Source of the DNA: Amycolatopsis balhimycina FH 1894
GTDB lineage: Bacteria; Actinomycetota; Actinomycetes; Mycobacteriales; Pseudonocardiaceae
Direction of reading: 5' to 3'
Length of the DNA: 64,000 bases
Assembly (NCBI RefSeq): GCF_000384295.1
Contig: NZ_KB913037.1
Location: forward strand, 2,089,975 to 2,153,974
Below are positions 30,354 to 39,200 of this stretch, one piece after another. Below the pieces are notes generated by a model that saw only the letters and a list, made by a program, of their open reading frames with translations, did no database searches and had not been told where the DNA came from. A program made the position numbers and the translations under genes. Each line of letters opens with the position of its first letter. The first letter of the stretch is position 1.

Positions 30354-30893
30354 ATGCAACCAGAAAAGCGTCCGCCCGTCGTCTTCGTGTCCTACGCGCA
30401 TGACACCGATATTCACGTGCGGCACGTTGTGCGGCTCGCGGGTCACCTCCGTCGCTCCGGTATCGACGTCCGGCTCGACCAGTGGGCCGATCGGGGACGG
30501 ATCGATTGGTCGTTGTGGGTGGACCGGAACCTGCCCGCCGCCGACTACGTCCTGGTCATCGCCTCACTGGAGTACCTCCGCCGGGCATCCGAGGAGCTGA
30601 CGGACGACGAGGGCTGTGGTTCGCAGTACGAGGCCGCCATGTTGCGTGATCTGCTCACGGGCCGGCGGGCACACTGGCACTCCCGCATCCTGCCCGTCCT
30701 GCTGCCCGGGCATGGGATCGACGAGATCCCACGGTTCCTGCAGCCCCACGCGGCAACCAGGTACCCGGTTTCGTTCAAGCCGGGCGGTACCGATGAACTC
30801 TTGCGAGTGATCACCGGTCACCCGCGCATGGTTCCCCCTCCGTTGGGGCGGCCTTGGTCGCCGTACGCGCAGTGTGAGCGGCTTCGACCGTAA
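30354..30893 (+). CDS. SEFIR (TIR-like) domain protein
   Basis: The ATG at 30354 opens about 179 residues. VVFVSYAHDTDIHVRHVVRLAGHLRRSGIDVRLDQW and DWSLWVDRNLPAADYVLVIAS are SEFIR box 1/2 features. SEFIR is a TIR relative that mediates homotypic contacts. A Cys/Gly/Ser patch (GCGSQYEAAMLRDLL) follows, as in bacterial SEFIR proteins. There is no membrane segment. Divergent pairing with an XRE/NACHT protein suggests a signalling or defence role. Enzymatic NADase residues are not evident. Confidence 0.82.
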   Translation: MQPEKRPPVVFVSYAHDTDIHVRHVVRLAGHLRRSGIDVRLDQWADRGRIDWSLWVDRNLPAADYVLVIASLEYLRRASEELTDDEGCGSQYEAAMLRDLLTGRRAHWHSRILPVLLPGHGIDEIPRFLQPHAATRYPVSFKPGGTDELLRVITGHPRMVPPPLGRPWSPYAQCERLRP

Positions 30894-31020
30894 CCCGCAC
30901 TTCCGGGGCTGTCGCCCGCAAGCGGACTGCACCGTCCGAGAGGCCTCCGCGGGCCGGGCAGGTCACAGATGATGCGAATGAGCTCTCCCACTCGGTGGCC
31001 ACCGCAGCCCGGCCGCCGAT

Positions 31021-31227
31021 TCATTCCACGCCCAGGTGCCGAAGAACGTCTCGAGCGAACCGGGAAACCCCGTATTCGTTCTTCGAACCCCAATCCGTCT
31101 CCCAGAACGAACCGTAGACCAGCACAAGCGCTCGCTTGGCCCGGATGAGCCCGACGTAGAACGAACGCCGGTCCTGCGCCAGTCGGTCCGGGTTCGGCTC
31201 GGGGTGCACACTCAACCGCCCGACCAC
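31021..31227 (-). pseudogene. C-terminal fragment of a UvrD-type helicase
   Basis: RRSFYVGLIRAKRALVLVYGSFW is helicase motif VI (RRxFYVxLTRAK) of UvrD/Rep-like enzymes. KNEYGVSRFARDVLRHLGVE follows to the stop at 31021. All other motifs are missing. It may be the remnant of a helicase once linked to the SEFIR/NACHT locus. Confidence 0.7.
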
Positions 31228-31524
31228 TGACGACCGGGCACATCCAGGTGCCCCTGAGACGGCCAGCCATGCGTCACAGAGTATGACTATCGTCGCCGTT
31301 ATCTGAGGCCTCCGCGAGGACCCCGCCCGCTACTTCCGGCTACGCATCAGGCGATGGTCAACGCGACGCGCCCCCATGGAAGACGCCGGCTGCGTTGCTG
31401 GAACGCCTTACCCGCTTCCCGGCGCGAGACGCTCGACTTCCCGTGCTCGGCGACGATCGGCGACCAATTCCGCGACAGGTCGTATGGGTGAGGACATCCG
31501 TTACTCCCGTTGGTTGCGGCGGAT
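31228..31524. other. no gene seen
   Basis: 297 bases between the helicase fragment and the Ltp gene stop. I see no coding frame or strong hairpin. Confidence 0.4.
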
Positions 31525-32301
31525 CTACTTGCAGGCTGCAGTCTGGCCAGCCCCATAGGCGGCCTGGGCCTTCGTGAAGCCGTCACCCGCCGACGATGAC
31601 AGCTGCTGCTTCAACCCCGAGCAAGAGAACGACGTGAAGCTCAAGTAGTTCTCCGCCGACTTGACCGCCTGCGCGTTCCAGTCCACCGACAGGCTGTCGA
31701 CGGCCTGGGTCGCCACATCCTTCGGGAACCCGTCGCCGGCCGACGAGGACAGCTGCCGGATCAGGCCGTTGCGCGAGAACGCGGTGAAGCTCAGGTAGTT
31801 CTGGGCGGAGGCGCGGGCCTGCTCGACCTGCGGCGGGAACTTGGGTGCTTCGCTCGTGGTGGGTGCCGGCGGCTCGACCGGAGCAGTGGCCGCGGCCGAA
31901 GCGGCGGCGTCGTTCAGGTTGGGGCTGGTGGTCTGAATGTGGTCGGGCGCGGCGACCGAGCTGGTCAGGGCAGCGGCGGGCATCCCGTTGGCGGCGTCGT
32001 TGACCGCCTTGCCGAAGGCCGCGGTCCAGAGCACGCAGATGACCAGCCCAATCGCCGACAGCACGACGGCGGTGATGGCCAGCCCCTTGTTGCTCGCCTG
32101 GCCCCGGTTGGCGCGCAGCGTCCCGACGATGCCGAAGATCAGCCCGAGGATCGTCAGCGGCCACGCGACGATGCCGATGATCGGGATGAACGCGAAGATC
32201 AGGCCGATCAGGCCGAGCACGAACCCGGCCGTGCCGAGGCCGTTCTTGGGCTGGTTCGCCACCGGCATCGGCACCGACGGCGGCATGGGGGCGTAAGACA
32301 C
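31525..32301 (-). CDS. membrane protein with DUF4190-like N-terminus and two Ltp-family repeats
   Basis: A GTG at 32301 preceded by GAAAGAGGCAG gives 258 residues. Pro-rich start, three hydrophobic segments (about 23-97), a Ser/Thr/Ala/Pro linker, then tandem repeats of the Ltp type: ASAQNYLSFTAFSRNGLIRQL/SSSAGDGF and SAENYLSFTSFSCSGLKQQL/SSSAGDGF. The Ltp fold is known from phage TP-J34 lipoprotein, which blocks superinfecting DNA entry. Actinobacterial members are mostly uncharacterised. The C-terminal AC pair could form a disulfide with the Cys in FSCSG. Confidence 0.85.
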   Translation of the reverse strand: MSYAPMPPSVPMPVANQPKNGLGTAGFVLGLIGLIFAFIPIIGIVAWPLTILGLIFGIVGTLRANRGQASNKGLAITAVVLSAIGLVICVLWTAAFGKAVNDAANGMPAAALTSSVAAPDHIQTTSPNLNDAAASAAATAPVEPPAPTTSEAPKFPPQVEQARASAQNYLSFTAFSRNGLIRQLSSSAGDGFPKDVATQAVDSLSVDWNAQAVKSAENYLSFTSFSCSGLKQQLSSSAGDGFTKAQAAYGAGQTAACK

Positions 32302-32695
32302 GGGGCTGCCTCTTTCAGTCCAGCGGCGACGCAACGGAACGCGTCACGCTCTGTGGCATTCGTCGACATCCGCATCCCGCGCGTAACAGTGCCCGAAAGC
32401 CGCTTCCGGTCACGAAAAGGACTCAGCCGACGATGTTCACGATCATTTCCGCTGGTGACCGCAGTGAGCGACTGACTCACCACCGTTACCTAGGGTAATA
32501 AACTTGAAACTTCAAGTTCACTCGTTCGGAGCAAGTGGAGACGTGGGACGACGTCGTCCCGAGCTGAGTTACGACATGAGTGCTCACTGTCACTGGCTGG
32601 CGGCGAGTCTGTGAGACGACGACCCACCCTCACCTCCGGAGCTGCGGAAAACGCGTGCGTCGGGAGCGCCGCGGACTAGATGCAAGGCCGTGAAG
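32302..32695. promoter_or_regulatory. intergenic promoter region of the Ltp gene with palindromic operator
   Basis: AACTTGAA-AC-TTCAAGTT (32501-32518) is a perfect 8-bp inverted repeat around two bases, of the kind bound by MarR or similar dimeric regulators. No regulator gene lies alongside, and the IS1380 insertion at 32696 may have displaced it. No coding frame is evident. Confidence 0.55.
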
Positions 32696-34348
32696 TTAGC
32701 CTGCGTCTTTCATGCGATGTGATGTAGATCAGGGTCTGAAAATGGAGGGAGTGCCTGTCCTGTAAGGGAAACTTGGGCTTGCGACGGTCCAAGATTCACC
32801 AGGCAGGAAGGCACTCCCTTGGTGCAGAGTAGCAAGGCGTCATCGGTGCGGGTCAGCGCGGACGGTGAGGGGCTGGTGTCGCGGGCGGGGGTGGCGTTGC
32901 TGCGGGAGCTGACGATCAGCACGGGCCTGGGAACCGGCTGGTCGGAGGCACTTCTGGACACCTATGACGGGACGCCGGTCCACCTGCCCGGCCGCGTCCT
33001 GGCCGACCTGGCGGTGATGATCGCTGACGGTGGTGACGCGCTGGCGCACCTGGCGACACTGCGGGACCAGGACAAACTCTTCGGCGCGGTGGCCAGCGAC
33101 GCCACCGCGTGGCGGGTGCTGGACCGGGTCGACGACGAGCACCTGGTCCGCCTGCAGACGGTCCGCACGTCAGCCCGGGAACAGGCCTGGGCCGCCGGAG
33201 CAGGTCCCGACCTGGCGGCTGGGTTGACGATCGACATCGACGCGACGATCAGCATCGCGCACAGCGAGAAAGAGAACGCGGCGAAAACATGGAAGAAGAC
33301 CTTCGGGTTCCATCCGCTGCTGGCCTACCTCGACCGGCCGGATATCTCCGGCGGGGAAGCACTCGCCGGGATCCTGCGACCCGGCAAAGCCGGGTCCAAC
33401 ACTGCCGCCGACCACGTCAAGGTCCTCACGATGGCACTGGCCGCGCTCCCCGCCTGCGCCCGGCCCGACCCCGATGATCCCGACGCGCCGCGGGTGCAGG
33501 TCCGGACCGACGCCGCCGGCGCGACCCACGCCTTCGCCGCGGCGGTGCGAGCGGCGGGATGCGGGTTCTCGATGGGGTTCCCGATCAGCACCGAGGTCCA
33601 GGCCGCGGTCCTCGCCGTCCCTGACCATGCGTGGGTCCCGGCCTACGACATCGATGGCGGGCCCCGGGAGGGGGCGTGGGTCGCGGAGATCACCGGCATG
33701 CTCGAGTTGACGAAGTGGCCGGACGGTTCGCGGGTGTTCCTGCGCCGGGAACGCCCCCATCCTGGTGCGCAGTTGCGGTTCACCGACGCCGACGGGCACC
33801 GGTTCACCGCGTTCATCACCGACACCGCAGGCGGGCAACTCGCCGACCTCGAAGTCCACCACCGCTGCCACGCCCGGGTCGAAGATCGGATCCGTTGCGG
33901 CAAAACCACCGGGCTACGGAACTTTCCCTGCCGCGGCTACCCGGAGAACAAAGCCTGGCTGGAACTCGCCCTCACCGCCGCCGACCTGCTCACCTGGACC
34001 CAGGCGTTGTGTTTCACCGGTGACCTCACCCGAGCCGAACCGGCGACCTTCCGCTACCGCATCTGCGCCATCGCCGCCAAACTGACCCGCACCGCGCGGG
34101 TCACCACCCTGCACCTGGACCAGGACTGGCCCTGGGCACAGCACCTCGCCACCGCCTTCACCCGGCTCCGCGCAGCTCGCTGGCCCGGCTGAAACCCTGC
34201 TCCTGCCCCTACAACCAAGGACCTCGGACCCGCCCGCCGACGCGACAGCCGGCCCACAACCCTGCCCCCACCACGGTTTCCAGCCAAAACCCCGGCTACG
34301 ACACGAACCCCCACCGAACGCCACAGCCCCATGCAAGATCGAGGCTAA
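32696..34348 (+). mobile_element. IS1380-family insertion sequence
   Basis: The terminal repeats TTAGCCTGCGTCTTTCATGC (32696-32715) and, inverted, TTAGCCTCGATCTTGCATGG (34329-34348) match at 15 of 20 positions. The 1653-bp length and one-gene layout fit IS1380. I cannot identify a target duplication. A solitary copy of the right end lies at 14984-14999. Confidence 0.85.
32822..34192 (+). CDS. IS1380 transposase
   Basis: 456 residues from a GTG (TTG three bases earlier is possible), with GGAAGG upstream. LTIDIDATISIAHSEKENAAKTWKKTFGFHPLLAYLD contains the first catalytic Asp. VRTDAAGATHAF and the YDIDGG region give the second. The late RCGKTTGLRNFPCRGYPENKAWLELAL is a conserved IS1380 block with the Glu region. 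It appears intact. Confidence 0.93.
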   Translation: MQSSKASSVRVSADGEGLVSRAGVALLRELTISTGLGTGWSEALLDTYDGTPVHLPGRVLADLAVMIADGGDALAHLATLRDQDKLFGAVASDATAWRVLDRVDDEHLVRLQTVRTSAREQAWAAGAGPDLAAGLTIDIDATISIAHSEKENAAKTWKKTFGFHPLLAYLDRPDISGGEALAGILRPGKAGSNTAADHVKVLTMALAALPACARPDPDDPDAPRVQVRTDAAGATHAFAAAVRAAGCGFSMGFPISTEVQAAVLAVPDHAWVPAYDIDGGPREGAWVAEITGMLELTKWPDGSRVFLRRERPHPGAQLRFTDADGHRFTAFITDTAGGQLADLEVHHRCHARVEDRIRCGKTTGLRNFPCRGYPENKAWLELALTAADLLTWTQALCFTGDLTRAEPATFRYRICAIAAKLTRTARVTTLHLDQDWPWAQHLATAFTRLRAARWPG

Positions 34349-34824
34349 CTCGGTGTCCACTACCCGGGGTGAACCTCAGGCTTCGCCACATTGTCCTCCC
34401 GATGACCGGCGGCCCCATGAGCAGTTGCATTCATTTAGAGTGTTGTTAAGCGAGGCGGGGATGGCGGTAGCTGGCCACATCGTCGGCTCTTCCTCCCGTA
34501 GATCGGTGACGGCGGGAAGCATGGACTGGTCGGCTTGACCGACCATGCACATCTGCGGGTACAGCAGAGGCCCGCCATCCGGTAGCGCCGGGTCGCGGCG
34601 GGCGCACGGTGGAGGAGAACATACCTCGTCGGCCATCGCGGTCGCGGTCGCGGTCGGTGACGACGACGATGCGGGAGGCGGAGGCCCCCAGCCTTCACGA
34701 GCGCTCAGTATGTTTCCCCCAATCTGCTCTCTGTGTCGCCAATTCACGTCGAAACCACGCCTTCAGAACGGTGCCGCAAGCGTCACCCGACAGTCCGAAC
34801 GAGTGAACTGTTACCGCAAACGTC
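34349..34824. other. no recognisable gene upstream of the Crp-type regulator
   Basis: 476 bases between IS1380 and the regulator. Open frames are short and show no family pattern. The region presumably holds the regulator's promoter, but I cannot point to -10/-35 elements. Confidence 0.4.
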
Positions 34825-35607
34825 ATGCTGGACGTCACGGTTGACGATTGTGCAGGCGTACCAGGGCGGAAGGGCGGCGATGAGCGGGTGTACGAGAAGC
34901 GCCTATCACGGCTACGGGCGGAGTGGCCGGCGAAAAGTGTTCTCGCGCAGGTGTCCGAAGCCGCCCTCGAAAGCTGGTTGCAAGCTGGGGGGTTTCGAAC
35001 TTTCCGCGGCGGTGAAACTCTAATCCACGAGGGACAAGCCGATACCTCGGTGTTCCTCCTGCTCTCCGGTTGTGTGAAGGTCATCGCTGCTTCCGGGGAG
35101 AAGACCCTGCTGGCCGTCCGGATCGGCGGTGACCTCGTCGGCGAAATTGCCGCCCTCGACGCGGGACCTCGTTCAGCGACGGTCGTCGTGAGCCGGCGCT
35201 CGTCAATCACGGCGTGCCAACTCGACCGTGCGGACTTCCTCACCGTGCTCGACCGGGACGGCGTCGCCGCGCGCATCGTGACGGCATCGGTCACCGCTAA
35301 GCTGAGGACGGCGACCCGGCGCCGCCGGACAGTCGGTGTCGCCCCACTCGCGCGGCTGGCCCGGCTGATCGTGGATCTGTCCGGTGACTACGGGCGAAAT
35401 ATCGCCCCGACGGCCTGGATGATCGCCCTGGACCTGACCCAGCAGGAAATGGGGCAGCTGATCGGCAGCAGCGAAGCGACGGTGTATCGCGCGATGCGCG
35501 TCCTCCGGGAACACGGGCTCGTCGAAGTCAGTGGGCGACGGCTCATCGTCAAAAATCTTGACGGCCTAACGGCCATCACGCGCGGAGACGGGGTCGCCGT
35601 CACCTGA
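34825..35607 (+). CDS. Crp/Fnr-family regulator with cyclic-nucleotide-binding domain
   Basis: 260 residues (a GTG at 34888 is an alternative start). The effector domain (about 45-150) has FRTFRGGETLIHEGQADTSVFLLLSGCVKV and VRIGGDLVGEIAALDAGPRSATVV, the phosphate-binding-cassette region including the GE..A.......RSAT pattern of cAMP binders. The C-terminal winged helix is LTQQEMGQLIGSSEATVYRAMRVLREHGLVEVSGRRLIV. It sits 67 bases before a cyclase-like gene on the same strand, so the two probably form a ligand-maker/ligand-sensor pair. Confidence 0.9.
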   Translation: MLDVTVDDCAGVPGRKGGDERVYEKRLSRLRAEWPAKSVLAQVSEAALESWLQAGGFRTFRGGETLIHEGQADTSVFLLLSGCVKVIAASGEKTLLAVRIGGDLVGEIAALDAGPRSATVVVSRRSSITACQLDRADFLTVLDRDGVAARIVTASVTAKLRTATRRRRTVGVAPLARLARLIVDLSGDYGRNIAPTAWMIALDLTQQEMGQLIGSSEATVYRAMRVLREHGLVEVSGRRLIVKNLDGLTAITRGDGVAVT

Positions 35608-35674
35608 CGGCCGATAGCACGGATAACGGACGGGTCGAGGAAGCTACCGCATCCGCGGATCAAGGAGACCATCG

Positions 35675-36898
35675 TTGCCTGACAGTACCGCCCCCGGCCC
35701 CGTCCATCGGGTCCATACTTCCTGCGACGTCGAGAAGTACAGCACATTTCTTCACGAAGACCAGCACTTCGTCCAGTCACAGCTCAACACGGTCCTCGCC
35801 CGCGCGGCCAGGGCTGCCCGCGTCGACCGGGAGAACGCCATCCTGCAGCCCGCCGGAGACGGCGATCTGACGCGATGGCCCGAGACCGTGACCTCCCCGG
35901 ACGTTCTGGCCGACTACGTCCCGGCCGTGTACCGGGAACTACTGAACCTGAACCGGAACCTGGCAGCCGACCGGCAGATTCGGCTACGGCTGGCGATCAC
36001 AGCAGGTATCTCCGAGGAAGGTGACTACGGGCTGGTCGGGGCAGCTCCGGTGCACGCTGCACGGTTGGTCAACTCGCGCGTCGGCCGTAACGAGCTGGCC
36101 AATGCACAGGGACACCCCATGGTCGTGATCGTCGACGACCCCGTATACCAGGACGTCGTTCGGCGTGGCGTTCGCCATCTCGACGCTCGTGCGTACCGCC
36201 GCGCGATCGTGACCGACGCCGAAAAGCCGTCGTACGAGCGGGTCGCCTGGATCATGGTTCCTGGCCGTTCGATGCCCGCCCCTGAGCCGCCGTCGACCTG
36301 GTCAAAACAGGTCAGGACAGCGATCGTCGCGACCGGCGCCGCGGTCGCCGCGTTGGTCATCGCGATGGTAATCTCGACCGCCGGGAATTCGGTCAATTCG
36401 GCCGGATGGCCAAGCTCGACACAACCGCAACCGCCGACTCATTCTCCATCTTGGCCTTTGACAACAACGCCTCGCTTAGGCAGTGGCCGTATCTCGAGGC
36501 CGGTCGAAAGCGCGCTCGTGAGCAAATGCGTACGGGTCGAGGGAGTTGGACATCCTACCTCGGGGTACGAATTCAGGATCGCCGCTTCCACGATCGACGG
36601 AAGAATCTGGGTCACGCGGCAGACCAAAGCGGCCAGGGCTACGGGTTACGACTGGTATGCATGGGCGTTATACGTCGGCGCCGATGAAGACTTCGGCGCC
36701 GAGTTTTATATTCGTGTTTACGAGGTTCCCGAGAGGAAACTTGCTCACTATGACGAGAAATCGTTCAGGGAGACGGCACATAGCCAGGCCACGCTCGACA
36801 ACGACGGCTTACGCTTGGTCCATTCGGTGCACGTCAAGCGGCGCGACGTGGCGGACAACTCGTGCTCGAGCCAGGACGATGGTGTGACGATTCCATGA
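35675..36898 (+). CDS. membrane-anchored class III nucleotidyl-cyclase-like protein
   Basis: A TTG start follows AAGGAGACC. Residues 12-190 resemble a class III cyclase domain: first metal Asp in TSCDVEKYS (Asp18), QPAGDGDLTRWPE (60-70), IRLRLAITAGISEEGDYGLVGAAPVHAARLV (102-132, cf. the G...N.AAR block). The transition-state Asn position appears changed (PVHAAR), while the Arg remains. A single TM helix (214-236) links to an outer domain of about 170 residues with no recognised family. It may make a cyclic nucleotide for the Crp protein upstream, or be a regulatory pseudo-cyclase. Confidence 0.75.
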   Translation: MPDSTAPGPVHRVHTSCDVEKYSTFLHEDQHFVQSQLNTVLARAARAARVDRENAILQPAGDGDLTRWPETVTSPDVLADYVPAVYRELLNLNRNLAADRQIRLRLAITAGISEEGDYGLVGAAPVHAARLVNSRVGRNELANAQGHPMVVIVDDPVYQDVVRRGVRHLDARAYRRAIVTDAEKPSYERVAWIMVPGRSMPAPEPPSTWSKQVRTAIVATGAAVAALVIAMVISTAGNSVNSAGWPSSTQPQPPTHSPSWPLTTTPRLGSGRISRPVESALVSKCVRVEGVGHPTSGYEFRIAASTIDGRIWVTRQTKAARATGYDWYAWALYVGADEDFGAEFYIRVYEVPERKLAHYDEKSFRETAHSQATLDNDGLRLVHSVHVKRRDVADNSCSSQDDGVTIP

Positions 36899-36984
36899 CT
36901 GCTACCGGCCGACAAGTGTGACACCCGCCCGTCGCCTCACCGGGCAAAGAGGGCGGTCGGTGATCGGATGACAGCTTCGAGGCC

Positions 36985-37937
36985 ATATCGGTCTAATCGA
37001 CGACGCCTGGACGCTGTTCGAGACCCATCGCCTCCGGCACGTCGACGTGCTCGACGACGTCGCCTTCCTCGCGATGGACCTCGAACGGCTCGGCGCACCG
37101 GAACCGGCCGAGCAGCTCATCACCGCCTACCGCGAGTTCTCGGGCGACCCCGCTCCCCCGGCGCTGTTGCACCACTACCTCGCCTACCGCGCCTTCGTCC
37201 GGGCCAAAGTCGCATGCCTGCGCTTCGCGCAAGGCGACACCGCGGCCGCGGAACTGGCCCGTGACTACACCGGCATCGCGCTGCGCCACCTGCGGCTCGG
37301 CCGCGTCCGGCTGATCCTCGTCGGCGGCGCCCCGGGCACCGGCAAGTCCACGGTCGCCGGGGGGCTCGCGGACTGGCTCGACGGCACCCTCCTGCAGTCC
37401 GATCGGCTGCGCAAGGAGCTCGCGGGGCTGACGCCCGCCCCGCGGGCCCCCGAGGATTACCGGCAGGGTCTCTACGACAGCCACCACACCGACACGACCT
37501 ACGCCGAGCTGGCTCGGCGCGCGGAGGTCCTGCTGTCGCTCGGGGAAACCGTCGTGCTGGACGCGTCCTGGTCGGCCACCCGGCACCGCAGGCTCGCCGC
37601 GAACGCCGCCGAGCGGGCGAGCAGCCCGGTCATCGCCGTGCGGTGCGAGGTGCCGGAGACTGTTGCGGCGCAGCGGATCACCGCCCGGACGCCCGAACTC
37701 TCCGACGCCACTCCCCAGATCGCGCACCGGATGGCCGCCGACGCCGACCCGTGGCCGGAGGCGCACCCCCTCCTCACGACCGGGACGCCGCGGGAGTCGA
37801 TCCTGCGGGCGGTGGCGTCCCTGCTGCCCGAGCACCGAAAGTCCCCGGCCCAGAGGCATTCCGGCCCTCCCGCGGGCCTGCCGGGCGGTGCCAGGGTCAT
37901 ACCGGCAGAACACCCCGAACCCGAGGCAGGCCGATGA
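36985..37937 (+). pseudogene. C-terminal part of an Rv2004c-like phosphotransferase/AAA kinase
   Basis: The sequence opens inside the kinase fold with RLRHVDVLDDVAFLAMDLERLG and then has a P-loop LVGGAPGTGKSTVAGGL and QSDRLRKEL. It continues to a complete C-terminus. M. tuberculosis Rv2004c (a DosR-regulon protein of about 500 residues) has this layout, and the N-terminal half is missing here. A GTG at 37047 is available, so the P-loop half might be made. Its TGA overlaps the nitroreductase ATG (ATGATGA). Confidence 0.75.
37835..37851. promoter_or_regulatory. DosR-box-like sequence
   Basis: CGAAAGTCCCCGGCC (reverse GGCCGGGGACTTTCG) matches the GGGACTTT half of the mycobacterial DosR box. It lies about 85 bases upstream of the nitroreductase at 37934, inside the end of the kinase frame. 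Confidence 0.4.
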
Positions 37938-38947
37938 TGGAGCGAGGATTCCCGGACGACTACACCGTCAAGACCGCGGTGGCCATGGCGGTCCGCGCGC
38001 CGTCCGTGCACAACTCCCAGCCATGGAACTGGCGGATCGGACACAGTTCCCTGCACCTCTACGCCGACCCGGACCGGCAGCTGCGCGAAACCGACCCGGA
38101 CGGCCGGGACCTGATCCTCAGCTGCGGCGCAGCCTTGCACCACCTCCGGATCGCTTTCGCCGCACTCGGCTGGGCCGCCGAGGTCCACCGGCTGCCGAAC
38201 CCGGACGAGCCCGACCACCTCGCGGCGATCACGCTGCAGCAGCACGAGCCGTCACAGGACGAGGTCGCGATGGCCGCCGCGATCCCCCGGCGCCGCACGG
38301 ACCGGCGCCGGCACAGCTCGTGGAACGTGCCGCGCGGACACGTCGAAGCCATGGCCAAGGCGGCGGCGCTGGAAGGCACCGTGCTGCAGGTCGCCGAGAA
38401 CTCGGCGCGCTACCACCTGGCAACCGCCGTCGAAGAGGCTTCGCGGCGGCACGAAACAGACCCGGCCTACCGCACGGAACTGGCGGCCTGGAGCGGACGC
38501 CACATCTCGCCCGACGGCGTCCCGGCCCGCAACACCCCGGCACCGGACGACACCCCGGGTGCCTTGCGGACCCGGCCGTTCACCGACCCGCTGCTGACCC
38601 AGCCGCCCGACGCCAAGGCCGAGGACGACGAGACCGTGCTGCTGGTGCTGAGCACCGCCTCCGACGACCGGATGTCGCGGCTGCGCGCGGGCGAGGCGAC
38701 CAGCGCTGCCCTGCTGACCGCCACCGCGTTCGGTCTGTCTGCGTGCCCGCTCACCGAGCCGCTCGAACTCCCCGAGGTCCGCGACACCGTCACCGAACGG
38801 GTCACCGGCGGGTCGTTCCCGCAGATGGTCCTGCGAATCGGCTGGGCGCCCGCCAACGCCGACCCTTTGACCGCGACGCCGCGCCGCGCCCTCGCCGACG
38901 TCCTGCAGCCGCTCGAAGCTCCCCCGAAGCACTTCCAAGCGCACTAG
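37934..38947 (+). CDS. Acg-family FMN nitroreductase-like protein (1 of 3)
   Basis: 337 residues. [17 protein letters not shown], the FMN-binding N-terminal hallmark of the Acg/Rv3131 family, is followed by SCGAALHHLRIAFAALGW, IPRRRTDRRRHS and RIGWAPANADPLTATPRRALADVL. In M. tuberculosis these are hypoxia-induced DosR-regulon proteins thought to sequester or use flavin. It starts over the stop of the kinase fragment. Confidence 0.9.
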   Translation: MMERGFPDDYTVKTAVAMAVRAPSVHNSQPWNWRIGHSSLHLYADPDRQLRETDPDGRDLILSCGAALHHLRIAFAALGWAAEVHRLPNPDEPDHLAAITLQQHEPSQDEVAMAAAIPRRRTDRRRHSSWNVPRGHVEAMAKAAALEGTVLQVAENSARYHLATAVEEASRRHETDPAYRTELAAWSGRHISPDGVPARNTPAPDDTPGALRTRPFTDPLLTQPPDAKAEDDETVLLVLSTASDDRMSRLRAGEATSAALLTATAFGLSACPLTEPLELPEVRDTVTERVTGGSFPQMVLRIGWAPANADPLTATPRRALADVLQPLEAPPKHFQAH

Positions 38948-38960
38948 AAAGGAGCCGGTC

Positions 38961-39200
38961 ATGCCGTACTGGTACCACTCCGGAAACATGGGCTGGTTCG
39001 GCGGCGTCGGCATGTTCGTGCTGATGGCGCTCGTGCTCGCCGCGCTGGTCGCCCTTGTCGTCGTCCTCGCGCGCCGGGCACCACAGCTGCCGGGGCAGAG
39101 TGACACCGCCCGGCGGATCCTCGACGAGCGGTTCGCCCGCGGCGAGATCGACCAGGAAGAATACGAACGCCGCCGCGACGCGCTGACGCGGGCGAAATGA
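38961..39200 (+). CDS. small membrane protein with SHOCT domain
   Basis: 79 residues: a TM helix (about 17-40), then DTARRILDERFARGEIDQEEYERRRDAL, the SHOCT motif. AGAAAGGAGCCGGTC precedes the ATG. Its stop overlaps the next start (ATGA). Confidence 0.9.
   Translation: MPYWYHSGNMGWFGGVGMFVLMALVLAALVALVVVLARRAPQLPGQSDTARRILDERFARGEIDQEEYERRRDALTRAK

Noticed and set aside
29442..30893. Calling the SEFIR/XRE pair a known antiphage system such as Thoeris or CBASS
   Set aside because: No ThsA-like effector, cGAS-type nucleotidyltransferase or matching partner is present. Domain types alone do not justify a named system.
35675..36898. Naming the cyclase-like gene pycC
   Set aside because: The active-site correspondence is incomplete, and the neighbour is a transcription factor, not a TM or TIR effector.
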